Assembly (NCBI GenBank): GCA_029060585.1
Contig: JAIDTS010000528.1
Span: 1 to 6,271 of the forward strand
DNA length: 6,271 bases
Reading direction: 5' to 3'
DNA from: Muribaculaceae bacterium
Lineage (GTDB): Bacteria; Bacteroidota; Bacteroidia; Bacteroidales; Muribaculaceae
Shown: positions 1-6,271 of the stretch, one piece after another
Layout: each line of letters begins with the position of its first letter
How positions within the stretch are numbered: the first letter of the stretch is position 1
Notes under the pieces: model-generated
What the model was told of the DNA's origin: nothing
The model's input: the letters and a program-made list of their open reading frames with translations, nothing else
Databases searched by the model: none
Translations under genes and position numbers: made by a program

Positions 1-39
1 TGAGCGTCTCGTGGGCTCGGGCATGTGTATAAGAGACAG
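1..39 (+). other. Nextera sequencing adapter left at contig end (artefact)
   Basis: Bases 6-20 equal the read-2 specific part of the Illumina Nextera transposase adapter, and bases 21-39 equal the 19-bp Tn5 mosaic end except for GC instead of AG at 21-22. That is 32 of 34 bases. The match ends at the mosaic-end terminus at base 39, and an acyltransferase reading frame on the minus strand begins directly at base 40, so the junction is sharp. Bases 1-5 could be the end of an index read or assembly noise. Translated forward, this stretch gives the peptide MCIRDS, a known hallmark of untrimmed Nextera reads in protein databases. It should be trimmed and not annotated as biology. Confidence 0.96.
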
Positions 40-612
40 CGCCTTGAATGAGCCGTCTATCGTAATCGGAACCACCGGTAGCCTGAATTCCGCCGCAAGC
101 ATAAATGCACCCCTCTTGAACGGAATCATCTTGCCGTCCCAAGATCGGCTTCCCTCGGGAAATATCACCATAGAGCGTCCTCCTTTAAGTTTCTGCTCGG
201 CCTCGGCTATCGTATGGCGGATATTGGCGATATTCTGGTCGTCTACATAGACGTGTCCAGCTTTCTTGCATGCCCATCCCACCATGAAGATATTCTCAAG
301 CTCTTTCTTCATCATCCAGATGAATTTGTGGTTGAGGTATCCGTAGACCGACCATATGTCGAATGCACCCTGATGGTTGGCGGTGAAGACGTAGGACGTG
401 TTCTTATCGATGTTCTCACGTCCTTTCACCTTGACCCTCACCAGAGCGATGGCGCAGCAGAACCTACTCCAGTAGTGTGCGGGCCAGTATCCCCAGAATT
501 CGGGCTTCCCTATGGCGCATCCGATCAGAGTGATCGTGGCTGTTATGAAGGTGGCTATGACGAATATGGGGGCGGCTATCACCCATTGATATACCCTGTA
601 TAGAATTTTCAT
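40..612 (-). CDS. plsC: 1-acyl-sn-glycerol-3-phosphate acyltransferase family protein, C-terminus missing
   Basis: Likely transfers an acyl chain to lysophosphatidic acid at the inner membrane, giving phosphatidic acid for phospholipid synthesis. The frame encodes 191 residues (start MKILYRVYQW) and runs into the adapter without a stop. PlsC-family proteins are usually about 240-250 residues, so roughly 50 C-terminal residues are lost to the contig end. Residues 10-33 form a hydrophobic membrane segment. Motif I is NHQGAFD at 79-85, with the catalytic H80-x4-D85 pair. Motif III is FPEGSRS at 151-157, and PVVPITIDGS near 179-188 fits motif IV. Motif II is GHVYVDD at 119-125, where an arginine is usual in the last position. 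The ATG overlaps the rprY stop codon and has no Shine-Dalgarno sequence, so translational coupling is likely. The family is secure. Acyl donor and substrate are inferred, and a paralogue acting on another lysolipid is possible. Confidence 0.9.
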
Positions 613-614
613 TA
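610..614 (-). other. TAATG stop-start overlap joining rprY and plsC
   Basis: On the minus strand the rprY stop codon TAA (614-612) shares its last A with the plsC start codon ATG (612-610). This one-base overlap sets the plsC start and implies that both are read from one mRNA, with terminating ribosomes able to restart on plsC. Coupling is inferred from the arrangement. Confidence 0.85.
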
Positions 615-1316
615 TTCCTCGCTCGGGGTGGGGGCGATGAGCTTGTAGCCCTTGCCGTGGATATTGATGATTTCAATAGAGGAGTCTCCCTTGAGGAGTT
701 TCCTGAGTTTTGTGATGTAGACGTCCATGGAGCGGGCGTTGAAGTAGTTGTCGTCTACCCAGATGGTCTTAAGCGCGTAGTTGCGCTCGAGAATGTCGTT
801 GACGTGCGAGCAGAGGAGCGCCAGAAGCTCAGACTCCTTGGTGGTAAGTTTCTGGGTTGAGTCTGCCGAGACGAGCACCTGTTTCTGAGTGTCGAATGTG
901 AATTTGCCGATACGGAACAGCGTGACTTCCCTGTCTTTCTTTCCTTTGACGCGGCGGAGTATGGCGTCGATTCTGACTACGAGTTCCTCCATCGAGAAAG
1001 GTTTCGTGATGTAGTCATCTGCTCCAAGCTTGAATCCCTCGAGAATGTCGTCTTTCAGGTTTTTGGCCGTGAGGAATATGATTGGAACCTCACTGTTGAC
1101 GTTTCGTATCTCCTGCGCGAGCGTGAATCCGTCTTTCTTAGGCATCATCACGTCGAGTACGCACAGATCGTATTTTCCTTTCAGGAATGCCTTGTATCCC
1201 TTCTCTCCATCTGGAAACAAGTCGGCGTTGAAACCTTTTGCCTGAAGGAATTCTCGGAGCAGCATGCCGAGGTTTTCGTCGTCTTCACAGAGCAGTATTT
1301 TAATTTTTTCTTCCAT
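612..1316 (-). CDS. rprY: OmpR/PhoB-family response regulator RprY
   Basis: A 234-residue cytoplasmic transcription factor activated by phosphotransfer, presumably from RprX encoded just upstream. The receiver domain spans about residues 5-122: acidic pocket E11-D12-D13, phosphoacceptor D55 in LCVLDVMMP, T83 in FLTAK and K105 in ITKPFS. A winged-helix DNA-binding domain covers about 133-229, with recognition-helix region FNARSMDVYITKLRKLL (192-208) and wing IHGKGYKL (219-226). Length and sequence agree with Bacteroidales RprY as I remember it. The rprX/rprY pair was first described in Bacteroides fragilis, and RprY in Porphyromonas gingivalis has been linked to sodium and oxidative stress. 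The start follows an A-rich leader without a Shine-Dalgarno sequence, and no convincing promoter is visible between rprX and rprY. The stop overlaps plsC, so that gene is probably co-expressed. All phosphorylation residues are intact. Confidence 0.95.
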   Translation of the reverse strand: MEEKIKILLCEDDENLGMLLREFLQAKGFNADLFPDGEKGYKAFLKGKYDLCVLDVMMPKKDGFTLAQEIRNVNSEVPIIFLTAKNLKDDILEGFKLGADDYITKPFSMEELVVRIDAILRRVKGKKDREVTLFRIGKFTFDTQKQVLVSADSTQKLTTKESELLALLCSHVNDILERNYALKTIWVDDNYFNARSMDVYITKLRKLLKGDSSIEIINIHGKGYKLIAPTPSEE

Positions 1317-1421
1317 GGCTGTGTATTTTGTGTGTTTAGTTCAATATTTCCGTTAATTATTTCTATGCTTCTTCCGTTCCGGACCGCTTGCCGTCGCACA
1401 TTCAAACCGGACTTACTATAT

Positions 1422-1440
1422 AAACGCGCGAAGCGCGTCT
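1422..1440 (-). other. GC-rich stem-loop in the rprX-rprY gap
   Basis: ACGCGC (1424-1429), a three-base loop and GCGCGT (1433-1438) form a perfect 6-bp stem. In minus-strand RNA it extends to 8 bp with one G-U and one A-U pair, with loop UUC. It is followed by UUUAUAUAG, which is a poor U-tract. It could be a weak terminator or attenuator that lowers rprY relative to rprX, an RNA processing site, or a protein-binding palindrome. The structure is seen directly; the role is unknown. Confidence 0.5.
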
Positions 1441-1507
1441 TGGTTTTAACAATTTCAAATTTCCTTACAAGATGTCAATTTTTTTTAATCTTAACCAATC
1501 TCCATCC

Positions 1508-1542
1508 TAAAGATTAAAGACTAAAGATTAAAGATTAAAGAC
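1508..1542. repeat. Five-copy heptamer tandem repeat TAAAGA(T/C)
   Basis: Five uninterrupted 7-bp units on the plus strand, TAAAGAT, TAAAGAC, TAAAGAT, TAAAGAT, TAAAGAC, fill exactly 35 bp. The array abuts the rprX stop codon (1545-1543), so on the minus strand it begins with the base after TGA. Units differ only at the seventh position, in the order T, C, T, T, C. It could be a slippage-prone repeat that changes the spacing between kinase and regulator genes, or a cluster of protein-binding half-sites. Being just after the stop, copy-number change would not alter the kinase. Confidence 0.92.
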
Positions 1543-3021
1543 TCATTCTTCAGCCAAAGGGAGCTCGATAGTGAATTCCGACCCTTTCCCGAGTTCCGAT
1601 TCTACGGTGATAGTCCCTTTAAAGACGTTGACCATCCTGTTGACATATGCAAGGCCAAGTCCGAATCCCTTGACGTCGTGGCGGTTGCCGGTATGGACGC
1701 GGTAGAATTTCTCGAATATCTTCTTGAGGTCTTCCTTTTTCATGCCTATGCCGTTGTCGCGGATCTGAATCCGCAGACGCTTGCCGTCTACGTCGCTTGT
1801 CTTGACGCTCAGCACCGGCTCTACATCTTCGTTGCGGTATTTCACTGCGTTATCCAGAAGGTTGAATATGACATTGGTAAACTGCATCTCGTCTACGTGG
1901 ATCATCGATTCGTCGGCGTCGTTGATGAAACTTAGGCTTCCTCCGAAGCGCTCCACCTTCAGCTTGAATGTGGAGACTACGCTCGCTATTATCTTGTTGG
2001 CGTCTACAGTGCGGAAGTTGAGAGCCCGGCTGTTTTCAAGCACTGACATCTGGAGCACCTTCTCCACCTGAAACCTCAGCCTTTTCGATTCCGCATTTAT
2101 CACTTCGGAGATGTGATGCAGGGTCTCCGGCGATTTCCTCACGGAGTCGTCGTTGAGCATCTGGGCGGCGAGGGAGATGGTGGAAATCGGAGTCTTAAGC
2201 TCGTGGGTCATGTTGTTGATGAAGTCGGTCTTCATTTCTCCTATCTTCTTCTGCCGGAAGGCGAGGACCATGGTGAAGATGAAGATGGCGAGGAGCAGGA
2301 TAGTGAGAGCCAAGGTAGGAATCACGAAGCGAACCGACGAATAGATGTAGTTGGCCTTCGTAGGAAACTCAACCTTGAGTTCATAGCGGCTATTGGAGTT
2401 TGGAAAGAGACGTGCTGAATAGATCTGTTTCTCTGAAAGGTCGGGGTCATATTCCTCCGTGGAGTAGACAATGGTGTTGTTGTCTGTGACTGCGAAACAG
2501 AAGGGTACATCCAGACCGTTGTTGGCGAGTTCGACGGTCAGCACCTTACGTATTGTGTCGGCGTCGGCACGCTCAAGCACAGGACGCCTCGACGCATCGT
2601 AAAGAATAGAGAGTACAACCTCGTCAAGTAGGCCGCGCTGATAGACGTATTGTTCCCAAATGGCTTCCTGAAGTTCATGATAGCGTTTCTCAAGCTTCTC
2701 GGTTGGATGACGGAAAGAGATGACGGGATCTTTTTTCAATTCAGGGATTGGGAAGAGTTCTTCCGATGTCAGGAGCTCCGTGCCGGGGTCTTCTTCGTTG
2801 TAGTTGCTTTTGAGCATTCGGATGTCTTGTTCCAGAAAATGCATGGTCTCCCTGCGTTCAAGCAGTCCGACCGTGCCGTAGATGGATCTCATGGCACCTT
2901 CGGAAAACTGCGACTCCCGCATCTTCACTATGTTTTCAAGATATGTTATCTGGAAATATAGCAATGTGCAGAATGTGATGCCCATGACTACGGTCAGGAG
3001 CCATATGATGGATTTCTTCAT
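1543..3021 (-). CDS. rprX: Membrane sensor histidine kinase RprX
   Basis: A 492-residue inner-membrane kinase that autophosphorylates a histidine and passes the phosphate to RprY. Transmembrane segment 1 is at about residues 5-27 and segment 2 at about 230-254. Between them lies a periplasmic sensor region of about 200 residues rich in charged residues, with no family I recognise. The cytoplasmic part carries the H-box MTHELKTP (271-278, phosphoacceptor H273), the N-box NLLDNAVKY (387-395), the G1 box DNGIG (422-426), F-box IFEKFYR (435-441) and G2 box GFGLGL (452-457). All ATP-binding and dimerisation motifs look intact. There is little room for a HAMP domain between segment 2 and the H-box, so the signal probably passes directly into the dimerisation helices. 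The gene is divergent from a C11 peptidase lipoprotein and upstream of rprY on the same strand. The ATG is preceded by an A-rich stretch without a Shine-Dalgarno sequence. Confidence 0.94.
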   Translation of the reverse strand: MKKSIIWLLTVVMGITFCTLLYFQITYLENIVKMRESQFSEGAMRSIYGTVGLLERRETMHFLEQDIRMLKSNYNEEDPGTELLTSEELFPIPELKKDPVISFRHPTEKLEKRYHELQEAIWEQYVYQRGLLDEVVLSILYDASRRPVLERADADTIRKVLTVELANNGLDVPFCFAVTDNNTIVYSTEEYDPDLSEKQIYSARLFPNSNSRYELKVEFPTKANYIYSSVRFVIPTLALTILLLAIFIFTMVLAFRQKKIGEMKTDFINNMTHELKTPISTISLAAQMLNDDSVRKSPETLHHISEVINAESKRLRFQVEKVLQMSVLENSRALNFRTVDANKIIASVVSTFKLKVERFGGSLSFINDADESMIHVDEMQFTNVIFNLLDNAVKYRNEDVEPVLSVKTSDVDGKRLRIQIRDNGIGMKKEDLKKIFEKFYRVHTGNRHDVKGFGLGLAYVNRMVNVFKGTITVESELGKGSEFTIELPLAEE

Positions 3022-3132
3022 GTCGTGTCTTTAGGATTGTATTGTTTTTTTTATCCTTTTTAACACATTTATACCCCTTGAGGTTTAACGAAGGTATGCA
3101 ATATTCTATTTGCTTCTCCGTTCCTATATATT
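3022..3132. promoter_or_regulatory. Divergent intergenic region between rprX and the C11 peptidase gene
   Basis: This 111-bp AT-rich region must hold the promoters of both flanking genes, since they are read outward. For the peptidase gene the best Bacteroidota -7 candidate is TCTATTTG at 3105-3112 (one mismatch to TAnnTTTG), about 20 bp before the ATG, with no good -33 box. For rprX only weak candidates are seen. T8 (3045-3052) and T5 (3057-3061) runs on the plus strand give an A-rich rprX leader, which may aid translation initiation. Shared control by RprY is possible, but no clear direct-repeat operator is visible. Confidence 0.45.
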
Positions 3133-4308
3133 ATGAACAGACTGTTATCTTTTCTTTTTGCAATATCCATCCTGTTTCTTTTCCCCTCCTGCGGAGAAAA
3201 GAAGGATGAGCCGAAGCCGTCCGCTACTAAGCGCACCGTGCTTATATATGCAGTGGCGTCAAACAATCTATCCTCCTGTCTCGTAGATGACTGCAATGAG
3301 ATGCTTCAGGCCGCTCCCGGCATAGATGGCCTTGGAAGCGATGTCCGTGTCCTGCTTTACAGTGTGGCGTCTCAGACTGCTTCCGAGGCGACACTTGCCG
3401 AACTTTCTGGCAATGCGGCAGGTCAATGGAGTTTTGTGCCATTGAAGAGCTATGACCGTAATACGTTTTCTACCGACCCTGAAAGGATGCGGGAGGTGTT
3501 TGCCGATCTTCGACAGTTGGCGCCTTCTGAAGCTTATGGGCTTATATTATGGTCGCATGGCACCGGCTGGATTCCTAATTTTGCGGATCATCAGACTCCT
3601 GAGGCGCAGGGAATGCAGAAGAGCTACGGAATGGATAAGTATCAGGGAGTGACGGATTACTGCGACCTTCACGAACTCGCATCCGCAATCCCAGACCGCA
3701 TGTTTGATTACATCTGGTTTGACCTCTGCTATATGATGGGAGTTGAGGTTGCCTATCAGTTGCGCGATAAGTGTGACTACATAGCCGGTTATCCTACCGA
3801 AGACTGGAGCATGGGCATGAATTATGAGACCACCCTTCCTTTGCTCGTGTCGCCCCGACCTGATCTTGCCGGCGCTGCTAAGGCTTTCTTCGAATATTAT
3901 GACAATCAGAAGCTTGCCGTGACAGTGACCGTTATGGCCACTGAGGGTCTTGAGCGCCTTGCCCAGGCTGCTGCGGACATCTATGAGAGAGGAGTTCGCC
4001 CGGCATCTGCCTCCGGCCTTCAGAACTATAGTCGCCTCAAGACAGGTCTTTATGATTTCGGACAGTTCACGAAGAGGTATCTAAATTTCTCTGATCCGGC
4101 GGCCGGTGATCTCGAGACAGAGCTTGACGCCGCTCTTCGCGATATGACACTCTATGCGGGATGCTCGACAAGGAACTTCAACGGCACATACGATGCTTTC
4201 GATCCCGCTAAATATTCGGGTCTTTCATGCCATTTCCCGGGTTCGGCTTCAGCCAAGGCCGAGGAATACTACATGAATCTCGATTGGACAAAAAGAGTCA
4301 ATCCCTGA
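3133..4308 (+). CDS. C11 (clostripain-family) cysteine peptidase lipoprotein
   Basis: A 391-residue predicted lipoprotein protease of the caspase-like clan. A hydrophobic signal at residues 3-17 ends in LFPSC, making C20 the probable lipidation site. GEKKDEP follows, an acidic tail that could favour surface export in Bacteroidota, though this is uncertain. The catalytic dyad is H142 in LILWSHGTGW (137-146) and C199 in FDLCYMMGVEVAYQL (196-210), with the expected strand-loop context. Clostripain relatives commonly have DAC at the cysteine; here it is DLC. These enzymes cleave after basic residues in characterised members such as clostripain, PmC11 and fragipain, and several mature by internal cleavage shortly after the catalytic histidine. 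No Lys or Arg occurs here between 143 and 162, so that maturation route is not obvious. The substrate is unknown. It lies between divergent rprX and lepA, and has its own upstream region with no Shine-Dalgarno sequence. Confidence 0.88.
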   Translation: MNRLLSFLFAISILFLFPSCGEKKDEPKPSATKRTVLIYAVASNNLSSCLVDDCNEMLQAAPGIDGLGSDVRVLLYSVASQTASEATLAELSGNAAGQWSFVPLKSYDRNTFSTDPERMREVFADLRQLAPSEAYGLILWSHGTGWIPNFADHQTPEAQGMQKSYGMDKYQGVTDYCDLHELASAIPDRMFDYIWFDLCYMMGVEVAYQLRDKCDYIAGYPTEDWSMGMNYETTLPLLVSPRPDLAGAAKAFFEYYDNQKLAVTVTVMATEGLERLAQAAADIYERGVRPASASGLQNYSRLKTGLYDFGQFTKRYLNFSDPAAGDLETELDAALRDMTLYAGCSTRNFNGTYDAFDPAKYSGLSCHFPGSASAKAEEYYMNLDWTKRVNP

Positions 4309-4334
4309 TAGAATTGCAAAAATATCCACGTTTC

Positions 4335-4366
4335 TTTCCATATCTCGGAAAAATTTAGTAATTTTG
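4335..4366 (+). promoter_or_regulatory. Bacteroidota-type promoter for lepA
   Basis: TAATTTTG at 4359-4366 matches the Bacteroidota -7 consensus TAnnTTTG perfectly. TTTC at 4335-4338 sits 20 bp upstream, a 3-of-4 match to the -33 TTTG box at suitable spacing. The predicted start of transcription is a few bases beyond 4366, about 4368-4373, giving a leader of about 50 bases before the lepA ATG. The elements are seen in the sequence; activity is inferred. Confidence 0.65.
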
Positions 4367-4367
4367 A

Positions 4368-4400
4368 AGCCGGATTTTCTTTCTGTTGGAAAATCCGGCT
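4368..4400 (+). other. Perfect 12-bp inverted repeat at the 5' end of the lepA leader
   Basis: AGCCGGATTTTC (4368-4379) and GAAAATCCGGCT (4389-4400) are exact reverse complements around a 9-base loop. The repeat begins two bases after the lepA -7 element and ends 21 bases before the lepA ATG. In RNA it would be a strong stem-loop at or near the 5' end. The following bases AATTCATTTG do not form a U-tract, so a simple terminator for the upstream peptidase gene is less likely, although still possible. As DNA it could be a repressor site covering the transcription start. Confidence 0.75.
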
Positions 4401-4421
4401 AATTCATTTGCATTATCCACA

Positions 4422-6209
4422 ATGAAAAATATCCGCAATTTCTGCATCATAGCCCATATTGATCATGGCAAGTCGACTCTTGCCGACCGCCTGCTCGAAC
4501 GCACCGGTACTGTTGCCGCCAAGGACATGGAGGCTCAGGTGCTCGATGACATGGACCTTGAGCGCGAGCGTGGCATAACGATCAAGAGCCACGCGATACA
4601 GATGGACTATACGCTTGACGGCGAACATTATACCCTCAACCTTATCGACACTCCGGGACACGTCGACTTCTCTTATGAGGTCTCCCGCTCAATCGCCGCC
4701 TGCGAGGGGGCGCTCCTGATCGTTGATGGTAGCCAGGGCATTCAGGCGCAGACCATCTCAAACCTTTATATGGCTATCGACAACGACCTTGAGATCATAC
4801 CCGTGATCAACAAGTGCGACCTCGAGAGCGCCAATCCTGACGAGGTGGAGGATCAGATTGTGGATCTGCTCGGTTGCGACCGATCCGAGATCATTCGGGC
4901 CTCCGGAAAGACCGGTATGGGCGTCGACGAGATCCTCAAGGCTATAGTTGATCGGATTCCCGCTCCTAAGGGTGATCCTGAGGCTCCCCTTCAGGCTCTA
5001 ATCTTCGACTCCGTATTCAATCCCTTCCGAGGCATTATCGCTTACTTCAAGATCGTCAACGGCACGATCCACGACGGTGATTTCGTGAAGTTTGTATCTA
5101 CAGGCAAGGAGTATCACGCCGATGAGATAGGAGTGCTGAAGCTCGACCTTTCTCCCCGAAAGGAACTCTCTGCCGGCAACGTAGGATATATAATCTCCGG
5201 CATCAAGACCTCCCGGGAGGTAAAAGTAGGCGATACGATCACACACGTGGCGCGCCCATGCGATAAGGCTATCGAGGGTTTCGAGGAGGTTAAGCCTATG
5301 GTGTTCGCCGGTGTCTATCCCATAGACCCCGAGGATTTCGAGAATCTTCGCGCTTCTCTGGAGAAACTTCAGCTCAACGATGCCTCGCTGACATTCCAGC
5401 CGGAGTCGTCGGCGGCTCTTGGATTCGGTTTCCGTTGCGGTTTCCTCGGTCTGCTCCATATGGAGATAATCCAGGAACGACTCGGCCGGGAGTTCAACAT
5501 GGACGTTATCACTACTGTCCCTAACGTTTCATATTTCGTCTACGACAAGAAGGGCAACAAGCATGAGGTGCATAACCCCTCCGGGCTGCCGGATCCTACG
5601 CTGATCGACCATATCGAGGAACCATACATTCGCGCTACAGTCATAACCGCTGCAGAGTTTATCGGTCCGATCATGACGCTTTGCCTCGGAAAACGCGGTG
5701 AACTCATCAAGCAGGAATATATCTCCGGCAACCGTATGGAAATCACCTTCGATATGCCCCTCGGCGAGATTGTGATAGATTTCTACGACAAACTGAAGTC
5801 AATATCGAAGGGATATGCCTCATTCGATTATCATATCCACGACTTCCGTCCCTCAAACCTCGTCAAACTTGACATCCTCCTCAATGGCGAGAGCGTCGAC
5901 GCCCTGTCAACCCTCACTCATGCCGACAATTCTGTAAGGTTTGGTCGTAGAATGTGCGAGAAACTCAAGGAGCTCATCCCGCGTCAGCAGTTCGATATCG
6001 CCATTCAGGCAGCCATCGGCACGAAGGTCATAGCCCGCGAGACTGTGAAGGCCGTCCGTAAGGACGTGACCGCCAAGTGCTACGGCGGCGACATCTCGCG
6101 AAAGCGCAAGCTTCTCGAGAAGCAGAAGGAAGGTAAGAAAAGGATGAAACAGATAGGCAGGGTAGAGGTGCCACAGAAAGCCTTCCTCGCCGTCCTCAAG
6201 CTCGACTGA
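4422..6209 (+). CDS. lepA: Elongation factor 4 (LepA), ribosome-associated GTPase
   Basis: A 595-residue translational GTPase that binds the ribosome, has been reported to back-translocate it, and is linked to initiation and ribosome assembly; it is non-essential in many bacteria under ordinary conditions. The GTPase domain covers about residues 1-185: P-loop AHIDHGKS (11-18), RGIT of switch I (50-53), DTPGH (76-80, with the catalytic-type H80), NKCD (130-133) and SGKTG (161-165). EF-G-like domains II, III and V follow, then the LepA-specific C-terminal domain, ending with basic [19 protein letters not shown] (545-563). Length and motifs match Bacteroidota LepA. The start is the ATG at 4422, giving MKNIRNFC, the usual N-terminus. 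An in-frame TTG at 4386 would add 12 residues but lies inside the loop of the leader inverted repeat and is not credible. There is no Shine-Dalgarno sequence. Confidence 0.98.
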   Translation: MKNIRNFCIIAHIDHGKSTLADRLLERTGTVAAKDMEAQVLDDMDLERERGITIKSHAIQMDYTLDGEHYTLNLIDTPGHVDFSYEVSRSIAACEGALLIVDGSQGIQAQTISNLYMAIDNDLEIIPVINKCDLESANPDEVEDQIVDLLGCDRSEIIRASGKTGMGVDEILKAIVDRIPAPKGDPEAPLQALIFDSVFNPFRGIIAYFKIVNGTIHDGDFVKFVSTGKEYHADEIGVLKLDLSPRKELSAGNVGYIISGIKTSREVKVGDTITHVARPCDKAIEGFEEVKPMVFAGVYPIDPEDFENLRASLEKLQLNDASLTFQPESSAALGFGFRCGFLGLLHMEIIQERLGREFNMDVITTVPNVSYFVYDKKGNKHEVHNPSGLPDPTLIDHIEEPYIRATVITAAEFIGPIMTLCLGKRGELIKQEYISGNRMEITFDMPLGEIVIDFYDKLKSISKGYASFDYHIHDFRPSNLVKLDILLNGESVDALSTLTHADNSVRFGRRMCEKLKELIPRQQFDIAIQAAIGTKVIARETVKAVRKDVTAKCYGGDISRKRKLLEKQKEGKKRMKQIGRVEVPQKAFLAVLKLD

Positions 6210-6271
6210 CGTTCGGCATTCTCTAAAATAAGATTTTTTTTATAGGATGTTGTGAATTACTTGTGATATAA
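6210..6271 (+). other. Region downstream of lepA, no gene recognised
   Basis: This AT-rich tail has a T8 run at 6234-6241. The run is preceded by AAAATAAGA, which could form only a very weak A-T stem, so a classical intrinsic terminator is not established. The window ends 62 bases after the lepA stop, too short to identify the next gene. Confidence 0.4.

Larger units (their letters stand above)
1317..1542 (-). other. rprX-rprY intergenic gap, 226 bp
   Basis: Non-coding as far as I can see. From the rprX side towards rprY on the minus strand it holds a heptamer array (1542-1508), a segment with an A8 run (about 1493-1480), a GC-rich hairpin (1440-1422), two GTCCGG hexamers 28 bp apart (1412-1407 and 1384-1379), and an A-rich leader before the rprY ATG. 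The minus-strand segment AAGATTAAA just after the array is complementary to TTTAATCTT within it, so an AU-rich 9-bp stem is possible in RNA. No perfect TAnnTTTG element is present. The nearest is GAAATTTG (1463-1456), which lacks a well-spaced -33 box. Whether rprY has its own promoter is unresolved. Confidence 0.6.

Noticed and set aside
11..250. Forward ORF beginning in the adapter
   Set aside because: Its first residues are translated Nextera adapter and the rest is antisense to the acyltransferase frame, which carries the catalytic motifs.
1181..1405. Minus-strand 74-codon ORF starting upstream of rprY as a possible leader peptide
   Set aside because: It runs into rprY in another frame for 136 bases, has no recognisable motif and no initiation signal; a chance ORF is more likely.
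1476..1493. TTGACA on the minus strand near 1478 as a sigma-70 style -35 box for rprY
   Set aside because: No matching -10 lies at 16-18 bp, and Bacteroidota use a different -33/-7 architecture; the nearest -7-like sequence is too close.
1332..1517. Plus-strand 61-codon ORF with a hydrophobic start spanning the rprX-rprY gap
   Set aside because: It needs a GTG start, its hydrophobicity follows from T-rich sequence, it reads through the hairpin and repeat, and no promoter is visible for it.
4368..4400. Inverted repeat as an intrinsic terminator of the peptidase gene
   Set aside because: No U-tract follows the stem on the plus strand and a consensus promoter lies just upstream of it, so termination there would also block lepA. 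Kept as a possibility, not as the call.
4386..4421. Extended N-terminus for LepA from a TTG codon
   Set aside because: The extension is encoded by the loop and right arm of the inverted repeat and is absent from the usual LepA N-terminus; the ATG at 4422 gives the expected MKNIRNFC start.
6221..6245. T8 run after lepA as an intrinsic terminator
   Set aside because: There is no GC-containing stem before the run, only a weak A-T pairing.

Overview
The window looks like one end of a short-read assembled contig from a Bacteroidota genome, most likely order Bacteroidales. The evidence is an RprX/RprY-type two-component pair, a C11 (clostripain-family) lipoprotein peptidase, no Shine-Dalgarno sequence ahead of any start codon, and a perfect Bacteroidota-type -7 promoter element (TAnnTTTG) ahead of lepA. 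A family-level guess such as Muribaculaceae is inference only.

The first 39 bases are not genomic. They match the Illumina Nextera read-2 transposase adapter and end exactly at its mosaic end. Real sequence starts at base 40, inside a gene cut off by the contig end.

On the minus strand, reading from 3021 down to 40, lie a sensor histidine kinase (rprX), a 226-bp gap holding a five-copy heptamer array and a GC-rich hairpin, an OmpR/PhoB-family response regulator (rprY), and a 1-acylglycerol-phosphate acyltransferase (plsC family). The regulator and acyltransferase overlap as TAATG. The order suggests an envelope-sensing module whose regulator is co-translated with a phospholipid synthesis enzyme.

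On the plus strand, divergent from rprX across 111 bp, is a lipoprotein of the C11 cysteine peptidase family. It is followed by lepA (elongation factor 4), complete and highly conserved. The lepA promoter element is followed directly by a perfect 12-bp inverted repeat, so the predicted transcription start falls inside the repeat's left arm. That would put a strong stem-loop at the 5' end of the lepA mRNA or an operator over its start site.

The gene families here are all known. I see no mobile element, CRISPR array, rRNA or tRNA. The points worth a second look are non-coding: the heptamer array, the lepA leader hairpin, the kinase-regulator gap, and an unusual residue in acyltransferase motif II.
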